Positions 1 through 5,238 of a stretch of DNA of 5,238 bases are shown here, one piece after another. The position numbers and the translations under genes were made by a program. The stretch covers positions 1 to 5,238 of the forward strand of contig JACZXN010000157.1 in assembly GCA_022571575.1 (NCBI GenBank), read 5' to 3'. Under the pieces are notes generated by a model that was not told the origin of the DNA, did no database searches, and saw nothing but the letters and a program-made list of their open reading frames with translations. Numbering within the stretch: the first letter of the stretch is position 1; every line of letters begins with the position of its first letter. The stretch comes from Chloroflexota bacterium (GTDB taxonomy: Bacteria; Chloroflexota; Dehalococcoidia; UBA3495).

Positions 1-51
1 TGAAGTCAATATTCCTCTCCCCGTTGCCTGTACCCAGTGCGGTCAGAGTGT
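1..51. other. 3' flank of sbcC, no identifiable gene
   Basis: This short stretch follows the sbcC stop codon on the minus strand. I see no hairpin followed by a T-run, so no intrinsic terminator for sbcC is visible. Read on the minus strand, a GGAGAGG (positions 20 to 14) lies four bases before a TTG (9 to 7), which could be the start of a further co-directional gene, but only three codons are available and this cannot be judged. Confidence 0.4.
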
Positions 52-2652
52 TCAGCTAAGCCAAAACGTGGCGCCCGACTCGTCTTTATAGACCTCGATA
101 CGCACCGGGAAGGCATCTTTCAGGTCGTCCAAGTGGGTGATCACCAGCACCTTCTCAAAGTCGTCGCCGATGGCGCTGATCACGTCCAGGATGCGCTCCC
201 GGCCCACGGTGTCCTGGGTGCCGAACCCCTCGTCGATGAACAGGGTGGGCAGGGGCGCTCCGATCCGCTGGGCCAGCACCTTGGACAGGGCGATCCGCAG
301 GGCCAGGTTGACCCGGAAGGCCTCGCCTCCGCTGTACATCTCATAGCTGCGGGGGCCCAGTTCGTCGCTGACCAATATCTCCAAGGTCTCCCTGGGTTCG
401 CCCTGCCCAGAGGCCCTTTCCCGCTGGGTCTCCAGTTTAACGTTCATGCGGTTGTCGGTCATCCGGCCCAATAGCGCGTTGGTCTCGTCCTCCAACCGCG
501 GCACCACCGTCTCGATGAGCATGGCCTGCACTCCCTGACGGCCAAATGCGGTGGCCAACTCCTGGTAGATGGACTGCTCGTCCCGCAGCGCGGTGAGCCG
601 CGCCGATTCGGCCACTATCTCCTGCCCCAACGCTTCTTTCTGTTCCACCGCCTTCCGCAGGGAACCCCGGCGCTCGATGGCCTGCTCAACCTTGAGGCCC
701 AGTTCCCGCTCCCGTTGTTCGGACCCGGTAAGTTCACGCTCGAGGGCGGCCAGACCCTCCAGAGCCAGCTTGGCATCCGCCATCTGGGATCGTAGCTGCT
801 CCAGTTCTTCGCGGCGGCGCTGGGCCATGGCGGCGTTCTGTTCCGCCGTCTCCCGGACCCCCGGCAGGTCGGCCTCGGCCTGTTTCAGCCGGCCCTCCCG
901 TTGGGCGAATTCTTCCAGATTGACGGTCTCTTGGTAGATGCGTTGGCGGGCCTCCGGGTCGTAGCCCAACTCCTGGATCTGGGCTTCCAGTTTCCTCAAT
1001 CGGACCGTCTCCTCCGCGGCGAAGGAACCGTCCGCCAAGGACGCCCGCATGGCCTCCAGTTTGGGGACGGCCTCAGCCAGGTCCAGCCGGGCCTGCCGGG
1101 CCTCCTCGATCTGCTGTTCCAGTTGCTGCAGCCTCACTTGCCGCTGGTTCTTGGCCTGGGTCAACGCCTGGTCCCGTTGCGGCAGACGGCCCTCCAACTC
1201 GGCCGATTCAGCCTGCAGCGCCTTCTCCCGGGCCGAGGTCTCCCGGTACTCTTCGCGCTTGGACTCTATATCGGCCGCAAAGGTCTCCGCCAGGCGCTGG
1301 CAGCCGTCTTCACTCAACGGGGTCTGGCACAGAGGGCACACCGCTTCCTGGCCGTTGGCGCCGCTCAGCAACGCCTTCTTCGAATTCAGCTCCTGACCCT
1401 CGGTGGTGAACCGTTCCAGAGAACCTTGCAGTTGTCCCACCTGGACGGCCAGGGCGTTGAGGCGTTCCCGCTCCGCCGCCAGGGCCCGCTCCTGCTCCTC
1501 AAGCCCGGGACCCTCGTCCTGTAGCCGGAGCTGACCGGCCTCAAGCTGCTCCAACCCCTGGGCTTTCGGGCTGAGACGTGTCTCGATCTCGTTGGCCCGT
1601 TGCTGCGCCTGGGACTCCAGGAGTGTCCGTTTGACGTCGATGGCGCCCGAGACCGCCGTCCGCTGGCCCGCCAATCCGTCAAACTTGCTTCCGGCCTCTT
1701 CCAGCCGGTCGAAGGCACTGCGCGCCGTTGCCAGTTGGGCGGCGCCCTGGCGGATGGCCGGGGCCTGTTCCAGCAGCGTCTCAAAGGCCGCCACCTGTTG
1801 CTGGGCCGTCTTATGCGCGGCCTCAAATTGCTCCAACTCCCTGGCCGAAGCAGCCATCCGTTCCGTCGTCTCCTCCTGCCCGGCCTGTTGCCGGCGGAGC
1901 TCGCCCACCCGGTCCCTTGATGCAGTGGTTTTTAGCTGCCGCTCCGCCAACTCTCCGTTCAGCGCGGCGAGGCTCTCTTCAACTTCCTCCAGTTCCGCAG
2001 CGGGAGCCAGCAATCGCTCCAGTTCGCGGCGCATCCGGTCCACGTTGCCTTCCGCGGTCTTGGCGGCGTTCTCGGCCCAGCTATTCCGTTCCCTGGCGCG
2101 AGCCTGGAGCCGGTCGTAGACCTCCAGGCCCAGGATCTTGCTCAGGACGGCTTTGCGTTCCGCGGGGGTCTTGTTGGTGAACTCGTCGGCCCGGCCCTGG
2201 ACCAAGAAGGCCGAGTTGATGAACGTGTCGTAGTCCATACCGATGGTCTGGTCGATGCGGGCCTGGGTCTCGCGGATGATGTTGCCGGTGACCGGCTTGG
2301 GAGCGCCGCCCTCCCCGCCGCCGGCTTCCAACACCATCAATTGCAGGTCGGAGACGCCGCCCCGCCGCCGTTTGCCGCCCCGGGCGTGGCTGCGGATGAC
2401 GCGGTACTCCTGGCCGCGGGAGGAGAAGTCCAACTCGACCCGGCACTCGTCGGCGCCGTAGGAAATCATCTCGTCTTGGGTCTTGCTCCGGCCCTTGCCC
2501 CACAATGCCCAGGTGATACTGTCCAGCAGGGCCGATTTCCCGTGGCCGTTGGCCCCGCAGAGGCAGGCGATGTGGAGCCCGGTGAAGTCCAACGTGGGAA
2601 CGTTCTCCCGGTAACACAGAAAGTTACGGAGGGTGAGCCTCAGCGGTATCAT
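52..2652 (-). CDS. sbcC: SbcC/Rad50-type DNA repair ATPase with zinc hook
   Basis: This is the ATPase and tethering subunit of the SbcCD (bacterial Mre11-Rad50) complex, which binds DNA ends and hairpins and drives the SbcD nuclease in the cytoplasm/nucleoid. The 866-residue product (ATG at 2652) starts with MIPLRLTLRNFLCY, typical of the family. Walker A GANGHGKS is at residues 33-40. A long Glu/Gln/Leu/Ala-rich coiled coil runs from about 190 to 690, broken near its middle by the zinc-hook motif CPLC (Cys439, Cys442). The C-terminal head has the signature SGGE (774-777), Walker B LFIDE (804-808, catalytic Glu808), D-loop GTQD (811-814) and H-loop His840. All head motifs are present, so it should be active. 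The length is close to archaeal Rad50 and shorter than E. coli SbcC (about 1050). The frame stays open 29 codons further to an ATG at 2739, but that extension is Pro/Arg/Gly-rich, looks unlike the family, crosses a hairpin and is not preferred. The usual partner sbcD is not directly upstream; it may lie past the left edge or elsewhere. Confidence 0.95.
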   Translation of the reverse strand: MIPLRLTLRNFLCYRENVPTLDFTGLHIACLCGANGHGKSALLDSITWALWGKGRSKTQDEMISYGADECRVELDFSSRGQEYRVIRSHARGGKRRRGGVSDLQLMVLEAGGGEGGAPKPVTGNIIRETQARIDQTIGMDYDTFINSAFLVQGRADEFTNKTPAERKAVLSKILGLEVYDRLQARARERNSWAENAAKTAEGNVDRMRRELERLLAPAAELEEVEESLAALNGELAERQLKTTASRDRVGELRRQQAGQEETTERMAASARELEQFEAAHKTAQQQVAAFETLLEQAPAIRQGAAQLATARSAFDRLEEAGSKFDGLAGQRTAVSGAIDVKRTLLESQAQQRANEIETRLSPKAQGLEQLEAGQLRLQDEGPGLEEQERALAAERERLNALAVQVGQLQGSLERFTTEGQELNSKKALLSGANGQEAVCPLCQTPLSEDGCQRLAETFAADIESKREEYRETSAREKALQAESAELEGRLPQRDQALTQAKNQRQVRLQQLEQQIEEARQARLDLAEAVPKLEAMRASLADGSFAAEETVRLRKLEAQIQELGYDPEARQRIYQETVNLEEFAQREGRLKQAEADLPGVRETAEQNAAMAQRRREELEQLRSQMADAKLALEGLAALERELTGSEQRERELGLKVEQAIERRGSLRKAVEQKEALGQEIVAESARLTALRDEQSIYQELATAFGRQGVQAMLIETVVPRLEDETNALLGRMTDNRMNVKLETQRERASGQGEPRETLEILVSDELGPRSYEMYSGGEAFRVNLALRIALSKVLAQRIGAPLPTLFIDEGFGTQDTVGRERILDVISAIGDDFEKVLVITHLDDLKDAFPVRIEVYKDESGATFWLS

Positions 2653-2660
2653 GGGGAAGG

Positions 2661-2665
2661 CCTCA
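2661..2665 (-). promoter_or_regulatory. Ribosome binding site that fixes the sbcC start
   Basis: On the minus strand the sequence TGAGG sits eight bases before the ATG at 2652. This is good Shine-Dalgarno spacing and supports initiation at MIPLRL rather than at the ATG at 2739. Confidence 0.6.
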
Positions 2666-2720
2666 TACTGGCCCGGCCAGGGGGATCTGAAGGGGGACCG
2701 GCCACCTGCAACCTCCACGC

Positions 2721-2742
2721 GCCGTGGAAATGGCTCCACGGC
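2721..2742. repeat. Perfect 8-bp inverted repeat (hairpin)
   Basis: GCCGTGGA (2721-2728) and TCCACGGC (2735-2742) are exact reverse complements separated by a six-base loop. The hairpin lies about 70 bp upstream of the sbcC start, within its probable leader or promoter. No T-run follows on either strand, so it is not an ordinary intrinsic terminator. An operator or an mRNA leader stem is possible; the function is unknown. Confidence 0.6.
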
Positions 2743-2746
2743 TCCA

Positions 2747-2793
2747 GTTTCGACCTACGATCTCGACCTCAGGCCGGAACTCGAAACGTAGGT
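2747..2793. repeat. Two overlapping 7-bp inverted repeats
   Basis: GTTTCGA (2747-2753) is complementary to TCGAAAC (2781-2787), and ACCTACG (2753-2759) to CGTAGGT (2787-2793). The arms occur in the order A-B-A'-B' with the same 34-base offset, so the two hairpins interleave and probably exclude each other in RNA. TCGACCT also occurs as a direct repeat at 2750-2756 and 2763-2769. This may be a regulator-binding region or chance; I cannot assign a binding protein. Confidence 0.4.
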
Positions 2794-2838
2794 AATTCTA
2801 GCATAGGGCCAGACGTCCGCCGGAAGCCCAAGCCCGGC

Positions 2839-2844
2839 TATAAT
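2839..2844 (+). promoter_or_regulatory. Candidate -10 box for the ABC transporter operon
   Basis: An exact TATAAT stands in otherwise GC-rich sequence, 63 bp before the ATPase ATG, which would give a leader of roughly 57 bases. No good -35 hexamer is seen 16-18 bases upstream (the sequence there is near TCCGCC) and there is no TG extension, so strength or activator dependence cannot be judged. Confidence 0.45.
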
Positions 2845-2907
2845 CTTTCACATCCGGTCGATCAGACCCGTGGACCCAGCCAGCGCAGGCACAAGCAAAC
2901 AGGCGAA

Positions 2908-3687
2908 ATGTCCCAACAAGAGTTGCATTCTTCAGAAATCATCCAAGTCAAAGACCTGCACAAGAGTTACGGCGACCTGAAAGCCGTGGACGGCGTCTCT
3001 TTTTCAGTGCGTTCCGGAGAGGTCTTCGGCATCCTGGGACCCAACGGCGCGGGCAAGACCACCACCGTCGAGATACTGGAGGGCATGCGGTCCCCCGACA
3101 GCGGAACAGCCCTGGTCAACGGCATCGACGTCCAGAAGGACCCGCGGGCGGTCAAGAAGGTCATCGGCATTCAGCTCCAGTCGTCCGCCTTCTTCGACCG
3201 GCTCAGCCTGGTGGAGATACTTGACCTATTCGCCAGCATCTACGGAAAGCAGATCGACGCGATGGAGTTCCTGGGCCAAGTGCAGCTTGCCGACCGGCGG
3301 AAAGCCCTCTTCAAGGACCTCTCCGGGGGCCAGAAGCAAAGGTTCTCCATCGCCACGACCCTGGTCAACGACCCCTTGGTGCTGTTCTTGGACGAACCCA
3401 CCACCGGACTGGACCCCCAGGCGCGCCACCATATGTGGGACCTGGTGAACCGGTTCAAGGACGAGGGCCGCACCGTGCTCCTCACCACCCATTACATGGA
3501 GGAGGCGGAGGAGCTATGCGACCGCGTGGCGATCATGGACCACGGCAAGATCGCCGCCTTGGACCGGCCTGACGCGCTCGTTGATTCGCTGCTGGGTAAG
3601 GGTTTTCAGAAACAGCGGACCGAAAAACTGGCCAACCTAGAGGATGTTTTCTTGGACCTGACCGGCCGGGAACTGCGCGACGCCTGA
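2908..3687 (+). CDS. ABC-2 type exporter ATP-binding protein (DrrA-like)
   Basis: This is the cytoplasmic nucleotide-binding subunit of an ABC exporter; it would dimerise and hydrolyse ATP to power the permease encoded next door. The 259-residue product has Walker A GPNGAGKT (44-51), a Q-loop around Gln91, signature LSGGQ (138-142), Walker B LVLFLDE (157-163, catalytic Glu163), D-loop GLDP (167-170) and H-loop His195, all intact. The C-terminus ends in ANLEDVFLDLTGREL, the tail typical of DrrA-like ATPases of drug, lipid or polyketide exporters. It is short: DrrA proteins usually run to about 300 residues or more, and here only about 25 residues separate the NBD from the LEDVFL motif. The frame is open far upstream, but that part is antisense to sbcC; the ATG at 2908 is preferred because family-like sequence (IIQVKDLHKSYG) follows at once. 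The ribosome site is weak (AGG at 2901-2903, four bases before ATG). The substrate cannot be predicted. Confidence 0.93.
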   Translation: MSQQELHSSEIIQVKDLHKSYGDLKAVDGVSFSVRSGEVFGILGPNGAGKTTTVEILEGMRSPDSGTALVNGIDVQKDPRAVKKVIGIQLQSSAFFDRLSLVEILDLFASIYGKQIDAMEFLGQVQLADRRKALFKDLSGGQKQRFSIATTLVNDPLVLFLDEPTTGLDPQARHHMWDLVNRFKDEGRTVLLTTHYMEEAEELCDRVAIMDHGKIAALDRPDALVDSLLGKGFQKQRTEKLANLEDVFLDLTGRELRDA

Positions 3688-3755
3688 CCCGCGCTTTTAT
3701 TTGATGCTAAACCGGTTCATTCAAACCAACCCGACCCTCAGCCTGACCCGCGCTT
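3682..3755 (+). repeat. 15-bp direct repeat across the ATPase/permease junction
   Basis: GCCTGACCCGCGCTT occurs exactly at 3682-3696, covering the ATPase stop codon, and again at 3741-3755, inside the permease N-terminus where it encodes part of LTRAS. The copies start 59 bp apart. It may be chance in GC-rich sequence or the trace of a small local duplication. Confidence 0.5.
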
Positions 3756-4807
3756 CCATGCGTATGTGGTTCCGCGACCGCCAGGCCATCTTCTGGACCT
3801 TCTTCCTGCCGGTGGTGCTCATCTCCATCTTTGGGCTGCTGGACCTTGGCTCCTTCAACACCGTGGACCTGGGAATCATCGACAATGCAGACAACGAAGC
3901 CTCCCGAAACCTCACCAGCACCATCAGATCCCTGGGCGCGTTCGACATCTCCGAAGAGGGGACCGAGGCCGAGGAGCGCCAGGCGCTTCTGGATGGCGAC
4001 CGAAATCTGGTTCTGATCATAAATCCTGGATTCGACGGCTCCAAGTCGCAGGCCGACCGGCAGGTGACGGTTATCTATAATCAGGGCCGCGCCCAAGAGG
4101 CCCAGGCAGGACAGACCATCATCCAGCAGATCCTGGACGAGATGACCTTCGCCGATGCGGGCGTGGAAAACCGGTACCGCATCGACGCCCAACCGGTGGA
4201 CAGCCGCAATCTAAGGTTCATCGATTTCCTTATGCCCGGCGTGGTGGCCATGTCCATCATGCAGATGGGGTTGTTCAGCGTGGCGTTCTCCTTCGTGCAG
4301 CTGAAGAGCCGTGGGATCCTGAGACGGCTGCTGGCCACCCCGGTGCGGCCGGCCAGCTTCCTCTTCGCTCAGGTGTTCACCCGGCTTTTGGTGTCCATCC
4401 TTCAAACCCTGGTGCTGATCGGTCTGGCGGTGCTGGCCTTCGACGTTCAACTGGCCGGGAACCTGGGCGCGATCATCGTATTGGCCCTGCTGGGTGGCGG
4501 GGTGTTTGTCAGCATGGGTTTCGCGGTGTCGGGCTGGGCCAAAAGCGAGGACGTGGCCGCGCCCATCGCCAACATCATCGCCCTGCCCATGATGTTTCTC
4601 TCGGGGGTGTTCTTCCCCAGGGACGCCATGCCCGATTCCCTGCGGGTGGTGGCCGACCACCTGCCCCTCAGCTACCTGACCGACGCCCTGCGCAACGTGG
4701 CCATCGACGGCCAGACCCTGTGGGCCCAATGGCTGGACATCATCGGACTCACCGCCTGGCTGGCGGTGACTTTCCTGGTGGCGCTGAAGCTGTTCCGCTG
4801 GGAGTAG
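3704..4807 (+). CDS. ABC-2 type transporter permease (DrrB-like)
   Basis: This is the membrane subunit of the exporter, the partner of the ATPase that ends 16 bp upstream; they should be co-transcribed. The 367-residue product has the ABC-2 membrane layout: a cytoplasmic start with LTRASMRMWFRDRQ (14-27), a first helix at about 29-46, a large soluble loop at about 47-175 that should lie outside the membrane, then five helices at about 176-198, 226-246, 254-276, 285-305 and 344-363. The segment FLSGVFFPRDAMP (298-310) followed by LPLSYLTDALR is characteristic of the family, as is the cytoplasmic RGILRRLLATPVRP segment (203-216), which probably contacts the ATPase. There is no signal peptide beyond helix 1. 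A TTG at 3701 lies directly before the ATG at 3704, so the start could be one codon earlier. No Shine-Dalgarno sequence is visible, which suggests translational coupling to the ATPase gene. The large first loop is common in ABC2_membrane_3-like permeases. The substrate is unknown. Confidence 0.92.
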   Translation: MLNRFIQTNPTLSLTRASMRMWFRDRQAIFWTFFLPVVLISIFGLLDLGSFNTVDLGIIDNADNEASRNLTSTIRSLGAFDISEEGTEAEERQALLDGDRNLVLIINPGFDGSKSQADRQVTVIYNQGRAQEAQAGQTIIQQILDEMTFADAGVENRYRIDAQPVDSRNLRFIDFLMPGVVAMSIMQMGLFSVAFSFVQLKSRGILRRLLATPVRPASFLFAQVFTRLLVSILQTLVLIGLAVLAFDVQLAGNLGAIIVLALLGGGVFVSMGFAVSGWAKSEDVAAPIANIIALPMMFLSGVFFPRDAMPDSLRVVADHLPLSYLTDALRNVAIDGQTLWAQWLDIIGLTAWLAVTFLVALKLFRWE

Positions 4808-4825
4808 CGGGCAGAGCAGACATCC

Positions 4826-4855
4826 TTGACCGCCCCACAAGCACACCCATACACT
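4826..4855 (+). promoter_or_regulatory. Candidate sigma70-type promoter for ffh
   Basis: TTGACC (4826-4831) and TACACT (4850-4855) are separated by 18 bases, five of six and four of six matches to the -35 and -10 consensus. Transcription would start near 4862, giving a leader of about 58 bases. No terminator is seen between the permease stop and this site, so read-through from the ABC operon into ffh is also possible. Confidence 0.45.
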
Positions 4856-4920
4856 TGATGGCGAACGCCCGAGAATGTGGCGGTCCAATAATGGATCGAG
4901 CAGCGTAGTAAGAGCGAGAT

Positions 4921-5238
4921 ATGTTTGAGAACCTAACCGACCGGTTGACCGGCATCCTGAACAAGCTGACCAGCAAGGGCCGCCTGACCGAAGGCGACGT
5001 GGACGAGGCCCTGAGCCAGGTCCGGCGCTCGCTGCTGGAAGCCGACGTCAATTTCCGGGTCGCCAGGGATTTCGTGGCCGCCGTGAAAGAGCGGGCCCTG
5101 GGCTCGGACGTACTGGAAAGCCTTTCCCCCGGCCAGCAGGTGGTCAAGATAGTCCAAGAGGAGTTGACGTCCCTGCTCAGCGGTGGCGACCACTCCCTGA
5201 CCCTCTCCAGCCAGCCGGTGACGGCCATCATGCTGGTG
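4921..5238 (+). CDS. ffh: Signal recognition particle protein Ffh (SRP54), 5' part
   Basis: Ffh is the GTPase subunit of the signal recognition particle; with 4.5S/SRP RNA it binds signal sequences emerging from the ribosome and delivers them to FtsY at the membrane. The window holds the first 106 codons, without a stop. The translation begins MFENLTDRLTGILNKLTSKG and continues with LTEGDVDEALSQVRRSLLEADVNF (residues 22-45), the conserved four-helix N domain of SRP54. It ends with TAIMLV, the beta strand that leads into the G1 P-loop, so the GTPase core and the Met-rich M domain lie beyond the right edge. The ATG at 4921 is secure: in-frame stops TAA (4909-4911) and TAG (4906-4908) lie just upstream. 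The ribosome site is weak (AAGAG at 4910-4914, six bases before the ATG). It is co-directional with the ABC genes after a 113-bp gap, probably with its own promoter. Confidence 0.96.
   Translation, partial: MFENLTDRLTGILNKLTSKGRLTEGDVDEALSQVRRSLLEADVNFRVARDFVAAVKERALGSDVLESLSPGQQVVKIVQEELTSLLSGGDHSLTLSSQPVTAIMLV

Larger units (their letters stand above)
2653..2907. promoter_or_regulatory. Divergent intergenic region between sbcC and the ABC operon
   Basis: These 255 bases separate two oppositely transcribed units, so promoters for both should lie here. The half nearer sbcC contains a perfect hairpin (2721-2742) and overlapping inverted repeats (2747-2793). The part nearer the ABC genes contains a consensus TATAAT (2839-2844). 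For sbcC the best -10 candidate I see on the minus strand is TAGAAT (2800 to 2795), without a convincing -35 element, so that promoter is uncertain. No small gene or tRNA was recognised. Confidence 0.6.

Noticed and set aside
901..2119. Long plus-strand open frames opposite sbcC (for example 901-1524 and 1592-2119)
   Set aside because: They lie wholly antisense to a strongly supported sbcC, their translations are low-complexity Arg/Ser/Leu/Gly-rich, and they match the shadows expected opposite GC-rich coiled-coil genes.
2653..2739. 29-residue N-terminal extension of SbcC from the ATG at 2739
   Set aside because: The extension does not look like the family, has no preferred ribosome site, and runs through the 2721-2742 hairpin; the ATG at 2652 has TGAGG at good spacing and begins with the conserved MIPLRLTLRNF.
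2721..2742. Intrinsic terminator at the 8-bp hairpin
   Set aside because: No T-run follows the stem on either strand, and the site lies upstream of both flanking genes rather than after one.
2760..2800. Possible LexA/SOS box upstream of sbcC
   Set aside because: The segment contains GAAC and TCGA elements but no GAAC-N4-GTTC symmetry or CTGT-N8-ACAG pattern, so it does not fit the known LexA boxes.
2341..2907. Upstream open extension of the ABC ATPase frame
   Set aside because: It is mostly antisense to sbcC and shows no domain; the family-like sequence begins right after the ATG at 2908.
4720..4908. 62-codon plus-strand open frame between the permease and ffh
   Set aside because: Most of it overlaps the permease in another frame, no ribosome site precedes it, and the product has no recognisable features.
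4749..5231. Minus-strand open frame across the permease end and ffh
   Set aside because: It overlaps two well-supported genes on the other strand and its translation is Ser/Arg-rich with no recognisable motif.

Overview
The window is GC-rich bacterial DNA with four protein-coding genes: sbcC (rad50-like) on the minus strand, then, divergently on the plus strand, a two-gene ABC-2 exporter cassette and the start of ffh. Gene density is high, intergenic gaps are short and Shine-Dalgarno sequences are weak. The N-terminal block of the SbcC protein and the DrrAB-like pair with a compact ATPase C-terminus resemble what I recall from Chloroflexota. That assignment rests on general resemblance only; there is no rRNA or marker tree here to test it.

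Layout. Positions 1-51 are the short 3' flank of sbcC. Positions 52-2652 (minus) encode an 866-residue SbcC/Rad50 ATPase with a full set of head motifs and a CPLC zinc hook in the middle of a long coiled coil. Positions 2653-2907 are a 255-bp divergent intergenic region with a perfect 8-bp hairpin, two overlapping 7-bp inverted repeats and a consensus TATAAT box. Positions 2908-3687 encode an ABC-2 type ATPase and 3704-4807 its six-helix permease, 16 bp apart, clearly one operon. Positions 4808-4920 are a short spacer with a plausible sigma70-type promoter. From 4921 to the window edge lie the first 106 codons of ffh, the SRP54 GTPase, ending just before its P-loop.

How they fit together. SbcC is the ATPase/tether half of the SbcCD (Mre11-Rad50) nuclease used in DNA end processing; its partner SbcD is not in the window. 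The ABC pair should form an exporter for an unidentified hydrophobic or drug-like substrate. Ffh guides nascent membrane proteins to the Sec translocon. The three units look like ordinary neighbours rather than one functional system. I found no convincing sign of a new system, mobile element, CRISPR array or RNA gene; the most notable unexplained structure is the symmetry in the divergent intergenic region.
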